Notes under the pieces: generated by a model
What the model was told of the DNA's origin: nothing
Seen by the model: only the letters and a program-made list of their open reading frames with translations
Databases searched by the model: none
Made by a program: the position numbers and the translations under genes
NCBI GenBank assembly: GCA_963750065.1
Contig: CAVVPK010000035.1
Location: forward strand, 4,530 to 68,529
Direction: 5' to 3'
Source: CAVSRC01 sp963750065
Lineage (GTDB): Bacteria; Pseudomonadota; Alphaproteobacteria; Rhizobiales; Kaistiaceae
Length of the DNA stretch: 64,000 bases
In this document: positions 53,546 to 62,666 of the stretch, piece after piece
How the letters are laid out: every line of letters begins with the position of its first letter
How positions within the stretch are numbered: position 1 is the stretch's first letter

Positions 53546-54556
53546 ATGATGATCCATCCCGATCGGACCATGAGAGCATCCGTGGCAAGAATCGAGGACG
53601 CTCTGTCGGAAGCGCCGACCAAAGATGGGAAAAGCCAGCCGGCCATGGCGGCTCGCAGACGCTCCAGACTGACCCCCAAGCAACTCGAAAACCGGGTCGC
53701 GCACCTGTTCTTGTTGCCGTGGTTCGTCGGGCTCGTCGCGATCACGCTCGGCCCGGTGCTGGTGTCGCTCTACCTATCCTTCACCCGCTACAACATCCTC
53801 AAGCCGCCACGCTGGGTGGGCCTGGAAAACTACATCTACATGTTCACGCAGGACCCGGACTTCTGGCCCGCGGTGAAGGTGACATTTTTCTATGTCGGAT
53901 GGGACGTTCCGCTCGTCCTGGTGATGTCGCTGGCGGTTGCCGCCGTGCTCAACCGCGGCCTGTCGGGCCTCGCGATCTACCGGTCGATCTTCTACATCCC
54001 CTCGCTTATCGGATCGAGCGTCGCCATCGGCCTCCTGTGGCGCCAGGTGTTTGGCTCGGCAGGCGTCTTCAATGACCTCCTGGCGATCTTCGGCATTCCC
54101 GGCGCGAGCTGGGTGACGACGCCCTCCACGGCGCCCTGGACTTTGGTCAGCCTCGGCGTGTGGACGTTCGGCGCGCCCATGGTGATCTTCCTCGCCGCCC
54201 TCCGGCAGATACCGACCTCGCTCTACGAGGCCGCCTCGATCGACGGCGCCTCGGCGATCACCAAGTTCCGCCGCATCACGCTGCCTCTGCTGACCCCGGT
54301 CATCTTCTTCAACGTCGTGCTCACCATGATCCACGCCTTCCAGGCGTTCACGCAGTCCTTCGTGGTGTCGAACGGCACCGGCGGACCTGCGGACAGCACC
54401 CTGCTCTACACGCTCTACCTCTACCAGCGCGCCTTCGTGCATCTCGACATGGGCTACGCCTCGGCCATGGCCTGGCTGCTGCTGGTGGTCATCGCCGTCT
54501 TCACGGCCCTCCTTTTCTGGTCGGCCCGGTACTGGGTGTATTATGGCAATGACTGA
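53546..54556 (+). CDS. Sugar ABC transporter permease (MalF/UgpA type)
   Basis: An inner-membrane permease of 336 residues with six main helices. The cytoplasmic EAA loop is EAASIDGASAITKFRRITLPLL, which contacts the ATPase. The N-terminus has a 50-residue hydrophilic extension before the first helix. Tandem ATGs at 53546 and 53549. It overlaps the next permease gene by 14 bases, so the two are translationally coupled. Confidence 0.93.
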   Translation: MMIHPDRTMRASVARIEDALSEAPTKDGKSQPAMAARRRSRLTPKQLENRVAHLFLLPWFVGLVAITLGPVLVSLYLSFTRYNILKPPRWVGLENYIYMFTQDPDFWPAVKVTFFYVGWDVPLVLVMSLAVAAVLNRGLSGLAIYRSIFYIPSLIGSSVAIGLLWRQVFGSAGVFNDLLAIFGIPGASWVTTPSTAPWTLVSLGVWTFGAPMVIFLAALRQIPTSLYEAASIDGASAITKFRRITLPLLTPVIFFNVVLTMIHAFQAFTQSFVVSNGTGGPADSTLLYTLYLYQRAFVHLDMGYASAMAWLLLVVIAVFTALLFWSARYWVYYGND

Positions 54557-55445
54557 TCAGGCTACGAATCCACCCCCCCTGCGCAGCAAGAAGGCCCGTG
54601 CGCGGACGACGCTGACGCCGGGGCGCGCGGCTCTCGCCCACGCCGGGCTCATCTTGCTGGCGGCGATCATGCTCTATCCCGTGGTCTGGATGGTCATGGC
54701 CTCGTTTCGCCCGCAATCGGAGATCTTCGCTGGCAGCGGCCTCATCCCGAAGACTTGGACCCTGCACAACTACATCGCCGGCTGGAAATTCTTCGGCAGC
54801 ATCACTTTCTCCACCTTCTACATCAACTCGTTCATCATCTGCGCGCTGTCGGTGGTCGGCAACGTGCTCGCCTGCAGCCTGGCCGGCTACGCCTTCGCCC
54901 GGCTGAACTTCCGCCTGAAGTGGCTGTGGTTCTCAATCATGGTCGGTTCGATCATGCTGCCGATCCACGCCCAGCTGATCCCGCAGTACATCGCCTTCGT
55001 GAAGATCGGGTGGGTCAACACGGTGCTGCCGCTGGTCGTGCCGAAGTTCCTGGCGACCGACGCCTTCTTCATCTTCCTGATGGTGCAGTTCATGCGCACC
55101 CTGCCGATCGAACTCGAGCAGGCGGCGATGATCGACGGCGCTTCCTATTGGCAGCGCTTCACGCGCATCATCCTTCCCTTGTGCGTGCCGGCGATCGTGA
55201 CGACGTCGATCTTCACGTTCATCAATTCCTACAACGACTTTCTCGGCCAGCTCATCTACCTGTCCGGCCTTTCCCGCATGACCGTGCCGCTGGCCCTGCG
55301 CATGTTCGTCGATACCGGCGGCGGGCAATCCGACTTCGGCGCCATGTTCGCCATGGCGACACTGGCGATCGGCCCGGTTTTCGGATTCTTCATCGCCTCC
55401 CAGCGCTACCTGGTGCAGGGCGTGGCAACCCAGGGCTTCAAGTAG
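54543..55445 (+). CDS. Sugar ABC transporter permease (MalG/UgpE type)
   Basis: The second permease of 300 residues. The EAA loop reads EQAAMIDGASYWQRFTRIILPL. Six helices are visible, preceded by a basic cytoplasmic stretch (RSKKARARTTLTPGR). It pairs with the MalF-type subunit encoded just upstream. ATG 54549 is an alternative start two codons in. Confidence 0.93.
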   Translation: MAMTDQATNPPPLRSKKARARTTLTPGRAALAHAGLILLAAIMLYPVVWMVMASFRPQSEIFAGSGLIPKTWTLHNYIAGWKFFGSITFSTFYINSFIICALSVVGNVLACSLAGYAFARLNFRLKWLWFSIMVGSIMLPIHAQLIPQYIAFVKIGWVNTVLPLVVPKFLATDAFFIFLMVQFMRTLPIELEQAAMIDGASYWQRFTRIILPLCVPAIVTTSIFTFINSYNDFLGQLIYLSGLSRMTVPLALRMFVDTGGGQSDFGAMFAMATLAIGPVFGFFIASQRYLVQGVATQGFK

Positions 55446-55462
55446 GCGTGCGGGAGGTTTGA

Positions 55463-56644
55463 ATGGCCACGGTAGTACTCGACAAACTTACCAAGAACTA
55501 CGGCAACGGCGCCCTGATGGCCGTCAGCAACCTGAGCATCGATATCGAGGACGGCGAGTTCCTCGTCCTGGTCGGCCCCTCGGGCTGCGGCAAGTCGACG
55601 GCCCTTCGCATGATCGCAGGCCTGGAAGAGATCACCAGCGGTGAGGTGCTCATCGACGGCGAGGTCATGAACGATGTACACGCCAAGGACCGCGACATCG
55701 CCATGGTCTTCCAAAACTATGCGCTTTATCCGCACATGTCGGTCTACGACAACATCGCCTTCGCCCTGCAGATCCAGAAGCGGCCGAAGGCCGAGATCGA
55801 CCAGCGCGTGCGCGAGGCGGCGCGCATCCTCGAGCTCGAAGACCTGCTCAAGCGGCGTCCCGGCCAGCTCTCCGGCGGCCAGCGCCAGCGGGTTGCCATG
55901 GGCCGCGCCATCGTGCGCAAGCCGGCGGTGTTCCTGATGGACGAGCCGCTGTCCAACCTCGATGCCAAGCTGCGCGTGCAGATGCGCGCCGAGATCGCCC
56001 GGATCCAGCACCGGCTCGGCGTCACCACGGTCTACGTCACCCACGACCAGACCGAGGCGATGACCATGGGCGACCGCGTCGTGCTGCTGCGCGACGGCAT
56101 CCTCCAGCAGGTCGATACGCCAGACCTCATTTACAACCGGCCGAAGAACACCTTCGTCGCGACCTTCATCGGCTCGCCGACGATGAACCTCTACTACGCC
56201 GAAGCCGGCCCGGCGGGCGCCGACGGCATGCCGCTCAGGATCGGCTCGAACCATCTGACAATTCCGCTGGCGACGCTGGAAACGCGGCCCGGCCTCGCCC
56301 GCCATGCCGGCAACCGCATCATCCTCGGCGTGCGCCCGGAGGACCTTTCCGACGCCACCCTCCACCCAAACCCGCCCGACAGCACCATCACCATCGACGT
56401 CGATCTCGTCGAGGCGCTGGGCTCCGACATCATCGTGCATTTCAGCCTCGACGCGGAAGGCGTCCTCATCAGAAGTTCCGACGCCCTGCAGGAACTCAAC
56501 GTCGAGCAGACCGGCGGCGGCCGCGGCATCGCCCGCCTGACGCCGAAGAGCCGGGTCGCCGAAGGCCAGTCGGTCACGCTTGCCGTGGACATCGAGCGGT
56601 TGCACTTCTTCGACGCCACCTCGAATGCGGCGATCTGGGATTAA
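55463..56644 (+). CDS. Sugar ABC transporter ATP-binding protein (UgpC/MsmK type)
   Basis: A 393-residue ATPase. Walker A GPSGCGKSTALR, signature LSGGQRQRVAMGRAI and Walker B VFLMDEPLSNLDAKLR are present. A C-terminal TOBE/regulatory domain (RIILGVRPEDLSD) is as in CUT1 transporters. It energises the two permeases upstream. Spacing after the permease is 17 bp. It ends the importer operon; copy B of the 40-bp element follows. Confidence 0.94.
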   Translation: MATVVLDKLTKNYGNGALMAVSNLSIDIEDGEFLVLVGPSGCGKSTALRMIAGLEEITSGEVLIDGEVMNDVHAKDRDIAMVFQNYALYPHMSVYDNIAFALQIQKRPKAEIDQRVREAARILELEDLLKRRPGQLSGGQRQRVAMGRAIVRKPAVFLMDEPLSNLDAKLRVQMRAEIARIQHRLGVTTVYVTHDQTEAMTMGDRVVLLRDGILQQVDTPDLIYNRPKNTFVATFIGSPTMNLYYAEAGPAGADGMPLRIGSNHLTIPLATLETRPGLARHAGNRIILGVRPEDLSDATLHPNPPDSTITIDVDLVEALGSDIIVHFSLDAEGVLIRSSDALQELNVEQTGGGRGIARLTPKSRVAEGQSVTLAVDIERLHFFDATSNAAIWD

Positions 56645-56680
56645 CGGCGCCCCAGGAGCGCCGGAACGCGCCGCTCTCAA

Positions 56681-56720
56681 GCTATAGAGCGGCACTATAG
56701 AGAAGGTCGCCAGACGCTAG
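56681..56720 (+). repeat. 40-bp island element, copy B
   Basis: Second copy. It opens GCTATAG, has the inner CTATAG dyad partner at 15-20, and ends ACGCTAG. In this copy CTATAG-N7-CTATAG is a clean inverted repeat. It lies 76 bases before the aldehyde dehydrogenase ATG. Confidence 0.88.
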
Positions 56721-56796
56721 TTGTTGGTTGTGCTGCGGCTGTGCGATCTGTGGTTCGGTCATAGCGGGCGTAGCCCCGCGCAACAGCGTGAACATC

Positions 56797-58236
56797 ATGG
56801 GCTTCCAGCAGGTATTGGTCGACGGCGAATGGATCGGTGCGGCGAGCGGGGAGACGCTTCCCCTCTACGGTCCTTCCGACGGCAGCGAGATCGCGCAGAT
56901 CGCGCGCGGCGCAAGCGAAGACATCGACCGGGCCGTCAAGGCGGCGCGCCACGCCTTCGAGGGCGTGTGGGGCGGCACGGCAGCGGTCGACCGCGGCCGG
57001 CTGCTGACCAAGCTGGGCGGTCTGATCCTCGACCATTTCGACGAGCTCGTCGCGCTCGAGGCCATGGACACCGGCAAGCCGATGAAACAGGCGCGCAACG
57101 ATATCACCGCCTGCGCCCGCTATTTCGAGTTCTACGGCGGTGCCGCCGACAAGATCCACGGCGACACCATTCCCTTCCTCAACGGCTATCAGGTGATGAT
57201 CCTGCGCGAGCCGCGCGGGGTCATCGCCCACATCATTCCATGGAACTACCCGGCGCAGATGTTCGGGCGCACGATCGGCGCCTCGACGGCCGCCGGCAAT
57301 GCGGTGGTGATGAAGCCGGCCGAGGAAGCCTGCCTGTCGGTGCTGCGCCTTGCCGAACTGGCTCAGGAAGCTGGCTTTCCGCCGGGCGCCATCAACGTCG
57401 TCACCGGGCTCGGCGAGGAAGCCGGCGCGGCGCTCTCCGCCCATCCCGACGTCGACCTCATCTCGTTTACCGGCTCGCCGGAGGTCGGCACGCTGGTGCA
57501 GCAGGCAGCCGCCGTCCATCACGCCCCCTGCGTGCTGGAGCTTGGCGGCAAGAGCCCGCAGATCGTCTTTGCCGACGCCGACCAGGAGAAGGCGGCGCAG
57601 GTGATCACCAACGCCATCGTGCAGAATGCCGGCCAGACCTGCTCGGCCGGCAGCCGCGTCCTGGTGCAGCGGTCGATCTACGACGCCTTCATGACGTTGC
57701 TGGCCGAGCGCTTCAGCAAGCTGAAGGTGGGGCCGCACGACCTCGACCTCGATTGCGGACCGGTGATCACCGCCAAACAGAAGGCGCGCGTCGAGAGCTT
57801 CTTCGAGCGCGCCAGGACCGACCACATCGCCACGGTTGCTACCGGCACCATCGACCCGCGGGCGCAGGCAAGCGGCTATTATGTGCCGCCGACGCTCTAC
57901 ACGCTGGTGCCGGAGAACAACCAGCTGGCGCGGGAAGAGGTGTTCGGCCCGGTGTTGGCGGCGACCCCCTTCGACGACGAGGCCGACGCCATCCGTCTTG
58001 CCAACGGCACCGATTACGGGCTGGTCTCGGGCATCTGGACAGAGAACGGGGCGCGCCAGATGCGCATGGCCAAGGGCGTGCGCACCGGCCAGGTGTTCAT
58101 CAACGGCTATGGCGCCGGCGGTGGCATCGAGCTGCCCTTCGGCGGCTTTCGCCGCTCCGGCCACGGCCGCGAGAAGGGCATGGAGGCGCTACGCGAATTC
58201 ACCGTCGCCAAGACCGTGGTGTTCAACCACGGCTAA
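56797..58236 (+). CDS. NAD(P)-dependent aldehyde dehydrogenase
   Basis: An ALDH superfamily protein of 479 residues. The catalytic Cys is in NAGQTCSAGSR, the general base Glu in LELGGKSP, and the oxyanion Asn in PWNYPAQM. The C-terminal PFGGFRRSGHGREKG matches the betaine-aldehyde/succinate-semialdehyde type. It turns an aldehyde to an acid. An open frame to 56728 (MCCGCAICG...) is rejected; ATG 56797 begins MGFQQVLVDGEW. The alcohol dehydrogenase gene follows, so the two probably act in sequence. Confidence 0.93.
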   Translation: MGFQQVLVDGEWIGAASGETLPLYGPSDGSEIAQIARGASEDIDRAVKAARHAFEGVWGGTAAVDRGRLLTKLGGLILDHFDELVALEAMDTGKPMKQARNDITACARYFEFYGGAADKIHGDTIPFLNGYQVMILREPRGVIAHIIPWNYPAQMFGRTIGASTAAGNAVVMKPAEEACLSVLRLAELAQEAGFPPGAINVVTGLGEEAGAALSAHPDVDLISFTGSPEVGTLVQQAAAVHHAPCVLELGGKSPQIVFADADQEKAAQVITNAIVQNAGQTCSAGSRVLVQRSIYDAFMTLLAERFSKLKVGPHDLDLDCGPVITAKQKARVESFFERARTDHIATVATGTIDPRAQASGYYVPPTLYTLVPENNQLAREEVFGPVLAATPFDDEADAIRLANGTDYGLVSGIWTENGARQMRMAKGVRTGQVFINGYGAGGGIELPFGGFRRSGHGREKGMEALREFTVAKTVVFNHG

Positions 58237-58248
58237 GGCCGGTCGGGC

Positions 58249-58277
58249 CCGATGGGGGCGCCTCGGGCCCCCATCGG
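58249..58277. repeat. 11-bp stem-loop between the two dehydrogenase genes
   Basis: CCGATGGGGGC and GCCCCCATCGG pair perfectly around a seven-base loop. There is no T run, so it is likely an RNA processing or stability hairpin within the operon, not a terminator. Confidence 0.6.
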
Positions 58278-58308
58278 ACCCCGTCTCGACACCGAGGGGA
58301 AAGCTTGC

Positions 58309-59421
58309 ATGACCACCCTGCCGCATCACTCTCGCGCCGCCGTGCTCCGACACTTCGGCGAAGCGCTGAAGATCGAAGAAGTGCCCGTGCCGCGCGAGAT
58401 CGAGCCCGGCGCGCTCCTCGTGCGCACCGAGGCCTGCTCGATCTGCGGCACCGACGTGCATTTGTGGCAGGGATCGCTGGCGCTGAAAGTCGATCTGCCG
58501 GTCATCCTCGGCCACGAGATGGTCGGGCGGATCGTCGCCATGGGCCCCGGCACAGAGCGCGACAGCGTTGGCCAGAAACTGCGCCAGGGCGACCGCATCG
58601 TGTGGACCCACACGGCCTGCGGCCACTGCTACTACTGCACGATCGCGCGCCAGCCGACGCTGTGCGACAACCGCCGCGCCTACATGTTCGAGAACATGGA
58701 GAAGCCGCCCTATCTGCTCGGCGGCTTTTCCGAATACGGCTATGTGCTGCCTGAGTCCGGCCGCATCCGCGTTCCCGACAACGTCCCCAACGAACTCGCC
58801 AGCTTGTCGAGCTGCGCCTTCCGTTCGGTGATGAACGCCTTCGACAATCTCGGCGGCATCACGCCCGACGAGACGGTGGCGATCCAGGGCGCCGGACCGC
58901 TCGGCCTGCTCGCAACCGCGCTTGCCGCAACGGCGGGCGCGCGCCGTGTGATCGTGGTCGGGGCGCCGGACGAGCGTCTGACAATCGCGGACCGCTTCGG
59001 CGCCACTGAGACCATCTCCATCGAGAGGCATGACGCGGCGACACGGCTTGCCGCCATACGTGAGGCGACCGACGGGCGCGGCGCCGACGTGGTCATGGAG
59101 TTCACCGGCCATCCGGCGGCGTTCGGCGAAGGCCTCGAAATCGTGCGCAAGGGCGGACGCTATCTCATCGTCGGTCAGCTTGGCGAAGGCGCGACGGAGA
59201 TCAAGCCCTCGACCATCGTCAAGAAGAACATCCGGGTCATCGGCGCCTTCTCCGGCGATGCACGCAGCTATTGGAAGGCGCTGACCTTCGTCTCCCGGCA
59301 CATCGACGACATTCCCTTCCTTGACATGATCTCCAACCGCTATCGCCTCGACCAGGTGAACGAGGCGCTGACCCGAATGATGCGGTTTGAGGAAATCAAG
59401 CCGGTCATCGAGCTGGTGTGA
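58309..59421 (+). CDS. Zinc-dependent alcohol dehydrogenase (MDR family)
   Basis: A 370-residue MDR enzyme. The catalytic zinc ligands are Cys in ICGTDVH and His-Glu in LGHEMVG. The structural zinc site is CGHCYYC plus a distant Cys (TLC). The Rossmann loop is GAGPLGLLATAL. It should oxidise a primary or secondary alcohol, perhaps of a polyol. GAGGGGA precedes ATG 58309. Positioned between ALDH and CoA-transferase genes, it may supply the aldehyde for the former. Confidence 0.93.
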   Translation: MTTLPHHSRAAVLRHFGEALKIEEVPVPREIEPGALLVRTEACSICGTDVHLWQGSLALKVDLPVILGHEMVGRIVAMGPGTERDSVGQKLRQGDRIVWTHTACGHCYYCTIARQPTLCDNRRAYMFENMEKPPYLLGGFSEYGYVLPESGRIRVPDNVPNELASLSSCAFRSVMNAFDNLGGITPDETVAIQGAGPLGLLATALAATAGARRVIVVGAPDERLTIADRFGATETISIERHDAATRLAAIREATDGRGADVVMEFTGHPAAFGEGLEIVRKGGRYLIVGQLGEGATEIKPSTIVKKNIRVIGAFSGDARSYWKALTFVSRHIDDIPFLDMISNRYRLDQVNEALTRMMRFEEIKPVIELV

Positions 59422-59427
59422 GGCACC

Positions 59428-60621
59428 ATGGGGGCGACACGACACTTCAATCCTGACGATCGCGGGCCGCTCGACGGCGTGCGGGTGCTCGACCTGTCGC
59501 GCCTGGTCGCCGGCAACATGAGCACGCTGCTGCTCGCCGACTATGGTGCCGATGTCATCAAGATCGAGCATCCGCAGAACGGCGACGACCTGAGGAAGTG
59601 GCGCGCCGACGGCATCGAGACGTTCTGGAAGGTCTATGCACGCAACAAGCGTTCGATTGCGCTCGACATCCGCAAGGACAGTCGCGGCGTCTTCCAGGCC
59701 CTGATCGCCAGCGCCCAGGTGCTGGTCGAGAACTTCATTCCGGGCACTCTCGAAAAATGGGGCTACGGCCCGGACAGGCTGCATGCCATCAACCCCGGAC
59801 TGGTTATCCTGCGCATTTCCGGCTGGGGACAGGACGGCCCGTGGTGCGACCGTCCTGGCTTCGGCACGCTGGTCGAAGCGATGTCGGGCTACGCCCATCT
59901 CAATGGCTTTGCCGACCGTCCGCCGGTGCTTCCGCCGCTCGCGCTGGCCGACATGGTTTCCGGCATCTACGGCAGTTTCGCGACGCTGACGGCGCTGCGC
60001 GTGGTCGAACGGGGCGGCCCGGGCCAGGTGATCGACCTGTCGCTGTTCGAGCCCATGCTGTCGCTGCTGGCAAGCGAGGCCGTGAAGTACCGGGCGACCG
60101 GCACGGTGACGATGCGCTCCGGCAACCAGGCGCCGCACACCGCGCCGCGCAACGTCTATGCCTGCTCCGACGGCGGCTACCTGGCCATGTCCGGCTCGAT
60201 GCAGTCGATGGCCGAGCGCATCATGGAGACCATCGGACGGCCGGACCTCAAGACCGATCCACGCTTCCGCACCAATGACGACCGTGTCGCCAACCGCGAC
60301 GAACTCGACGCCATCATCGGCGCCCATGTCGTTCAAAGCAGCCTGGCGGAGAACCTGGCCACGTTCGGCGCGGCCGGGGTTCCCGTGGCACCGGTCGTTT
60401 CCATGGCCGACCTGATGACGCACCCCTATGTGACAGGTCGCGGCGCACTGACCGAGCTGGAGGACGAGGACCTGGGGTCTGTGCCCATGCACGAGATCGT
60501 GCCGCGCCTCAGCCGCACGCCGGGCACGTTCCGCCGGCCGGCTCCGAAGCTCGGCGAGCATACCGAGGAGATCGTCGCGGAGCTCGGCCTCGGCGCATCA
60601 CGCAAGGAATCGGTCGCTTGA
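59428..60621 (+). CDS. CaiB/BaiF family (class III) CoA-transferase
   Basis: A 397-residue transferase. The N-terminal GVRVLDLSRLVAGNMSTLLLADYGADVIKIE is the family start, and Asp175 (LALADMV) is the position of the catalytic aspartate of formyl-CoA transferase. It moves CoA from one acid to another. In this island it could load CoA on the acid made by the aldehyde dehydrogenase. Six bases separate it from the alcohol dehydrogenase gene, and its stop overlaps the next start. Confidence 0.93.
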   Translation: MGATRHFNPDDRGPLDGVRVLDLSRLVAGNMSTLLLADYGADVIKIEHPQNGDDLRKWRADGIETFWKVYARNKRSIALDIRKDSRGVFQALIASAQVLVENFIPGTLEKWGYGPDRLHAINPGLVILRISGWGQDGPWCDRPGFGTLVEAMSGYAHLNGFADRPPVLPPLALADMVSGIYGSFATLTALRVVERGGPGQVIDLSLFEPMLSLLASEAVKYRATGTVTMRSGNQAPHTAPRNVYACSDGGYLAMSGSMQSMAERIMETIGRPDLKTDPRFRTNDDRVANRDELDAIIGAHVVQSSLAENLATFGAAGVPVAPVVSMADLMTHPYVTGRGALTELEDEDLGSVPMHEIVPRLSRTPGTFRRPAPKLGEHTEEIVAELGLGASRKESVA

Positions 60622-61511
60622 CGGGTCGTGCACTGCCGCTGTGGCGCTCGATGCTCTTCGTGCCGGTGCTGAGCGAGAAGTTCCTCGCCGGCGCAGCCTC
60701 GCGCGGCGCCGATTGCATCCAGCTCGACCTCGAAGACGCCATCCCGTCCGCGCGCAAAGACGAGGCGCGCGCCGCCGTCTCGGCCGCTGCCGGGCGCCTC
60801 GCCGGCGAGGGCGTGGAAGTGGTGGTCCGCATCAACCGGCCGTGGCGCATGGCCGTGCGCGACATCGAAGCCGCGGTCGGCCCGGCGGTGAGCGCACTGA
60901 ACCTGCCCAAGGTGCCCGATGCCTCCCATGTGCGCGCGGTCGGCGAGATCCTCGACGAACTCGAGGCCGAGCGCGGCCTGCCGCCGGGACATACGCGGCT
61001 CGTGGTCATGATCGAGACGGCGCAGGGCCTCATCAACATGGCCGATATCGCCGCCGCCTCCGGGCGGGTGGTGGCGCTCACCGTCGGCGCCGAGGACTTC
61101 GCCCTCGACATGGGCATGCGGCCGGTCGCCGACGCCCTCTACATCCCCAACGTGCAGGCGGTGGCCGCGGCCCGTGCGGCCGGAATCCTGCCCATCGGCT
61201 ATATCGGCTCGGTCGCCGACTATCAGGATGAGGACCGCTTCCGCCAGACGGCGGAGCGGGCCCGGCAACTCGGCTTTGCCGGCGGTTTCTGTATTCACCC
61301 CAAACAGGTGCCCATCCTCAACGCCGCCTTCAGCCCCTCGGCCGCTGAGGTCGCCGACGCCGAGGCGATCGTGGCGGCCTACGAGGCGGCCGAACGCGCC
61401 GGCCAGGGTGCGGTCAGCCACCGCGGGCGCATGGTCGACCGCCCGATCGTCGAGCAGGCCCGCGACCTGCTGAAACGACACGCCCGGGTCACCTCTCGCA
61501 AGCCGTCTTGA
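60618..61511 (+). CDS. HpcH/HpaI-type CoA-ester lyase (CitE-like)
   Basis: A (beta/alpha)8 lyase of 297 residues. The opening RSMLFVPVLSEKFLAGAASRGADCIQLDLEDAIP is the CitE/malyl-CoA lyase pattern. Metal ligands are Glu in VVMIETAQG and Asp in GAEDFALDMG. GFCIHPKQVPILN is the substrate-side signature. It would split a hydroxyacyl-CoA into acetyl-CoA and an oxo-acid or similar. TTG 60618 overlaps the previous stop (TTGA). Confidence 0.93.
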   Translation: MTGRALPLWRSMLFVPVLSEKFLAGAASRGADCIQLDLEDAIPSARKDEARAAVSAAAGRLAGEGVEVVVRINRPWRMAVRDIEAAVGPAVSALNLPKVPDASHVRAVGEILDELEAERGLPPGHTRLVVMIETAQGLINMADIAAASGRVVALTVGAEDFALDMGMRPVADALYIPNVQAVAAARAAGILPIGYIGSVADYQDEDRFRQTAERARQLGFAGGFCIHPKQVPILNAAFSPSAAEVADAEAIVAAYEAAERAGQGAVSHRGRMVDRPIVEQARDLLKRHARVTSRKPS

Positions 61512-61596
61512 CCGCTCCCGGTTTCCGGACCGTCAGAAGACGCTATTTTCGTGTCACTATGCGGGCTCTCTTCCGGCCGGCAGCCGAAAGGCGTAG

Positions 61597-62553
61597 GTGG
61601 ACCGGGCAATGTTGAATTTTCGCGACCTGCGCTACTTCGTGGCCGTGGCCGAGAGCGGGTCCATCCTCGCCGCCTCGGACAAGCTGCATGTGGCGCAGCC
61701 GTCAATCAGCGTCCGCATCCGGTCGCTGGAGGACGATCTCGGCGTGGCGCTGTTCGAGAGGCGGCCGCGCGGTGTGGTGTTGACCGAAGAGGGCGAGGAG
61801 CTGCTCGTCCATGCGCGGCTCATCCTGAATTCGGAAGAGACGGCGCGCGAATCGCTGCGCCGCCACGCCGTCAGCCCGGTCGGCACCGTGACCTTCGGCG
61901 TGCCCACCTCGCTCTCCTCGGTGCTTTCGGTTCCCCTGGTCGAGGCGACACTGAAAAAGCTGCCCAACGTCCGCCTGCGCATCGTCGAGAGCATGACCGG
62001 CTACATCATCGAGTGGCTGCGCAGCGGACAGCTCGATCTCGGCCTGGTCTTCGTCGACAGCCCGATCTCGGGCGTTCAGACCGATAAGCTCCTCACCGAG
62101 GATCTTCACGTCGCGGCGGCCGACGAGGCCGATCTCGCGCCGCTGAAGAATTCGCGCGGCGAGGTGCCCATGGAAAAGCTTGCCGGCGTTCCGCTGATCC
62201 TGCCGACCGAGCGCCACGGCCTGCGCTCGCTCATAGACCACCATCTCCGCCGCCACGGGGTGTCGTCGCGCGTCGCCCTGGAGATCGACGCCTTTCTCCA
62301 GATTCAGCGGCTGGTGCAGCGCGGCCACGGCATGACCATCCTGTCGCTTGCGGCGCTCCGCCACGGGCGCCTGTCGCCGCCGCTGGTGACCGCGCGCATC
62401 GTCCGCCCGACCATCGAGCGCACCGTGTCGCTCGCCCATGCCGACAACCGTCCGCTGACCAAGGCGTCGCGCGAGATCGCGCGCCTGGCGGCAAGCCAGC
62501 TGCGCAGCGAAGCCGCGGAGTCCTGGTGGCACGCGCGCCCCACCGCCGCGTAG
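61597..62553 (+). CDS. LysR family transcriptional regulator
   Basis: A 318-residue regulator. The N-terminal winged HTH is FRDLRYFVAVAESGSILAASDKLHVAQPSISVRIRSLE; the effector domain starts VGTVTFGVPTSLSSVLSVPL and is like the Nac/CynR branch. GTG 61597 with GAAAGG just upstream is used; ATG 61609 is possible. It is in the same direction as the island genes and directly before copy C of the 40-bp element, so it is the first candidate to bind that element. Confidence 0.92.
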   Translation: MDRAMLNFRDLRYFVAVAESGSILAASDKLHVAQPSISVRIRSLEDDLGVALFERRPRGVVLTEEGEELLVHARLILNSEETARESLRRHAVSPVGTVTFGVPTSLSSVLSVPLVEATLKKLPNVRLRIVESMTGYIIEWLRSGQLDLGLVFVDSPISGVQTDKLLTEDLHVAAADEADLAPLKNSRGEVPMEKLAGVPLILPTERHGLRSLIDHHLRRHGVSSRVALEIDAFLQIQRLVQRGHGMTILSLAALRHGRLSPPLVTARIVRPTIERTVSLAHADNRPLTKASREIARLAASQLRSEAAESWWHARPTAA

Positions 62554-62562
62554 CCCGCACGA

Positions 62563-62602
62563 GCTATAGCGCAGCGTTATAGCGCTGCTCCGCAAACGCT
62601 AG
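62563..62602 (+). repeat. 40-bp island element, copy C
   Basis: Third copy, with opening GCTATAG, inner TTATAG and closing ACGCTAG. It lies 64 bases upstream of the intact RraA-like gene and just after the LysR gene. Distances of 46 to 76 bases from a start codon in all three cases fit promoter-proximal control. Confidence 0.87.
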
Positions 62603-62666
62603 TGGCCCTGCCGCCGCCGCGCGTGCGAAACCAGTACCTTCTTCCGGAAACGCCAAGGAAAAAACG

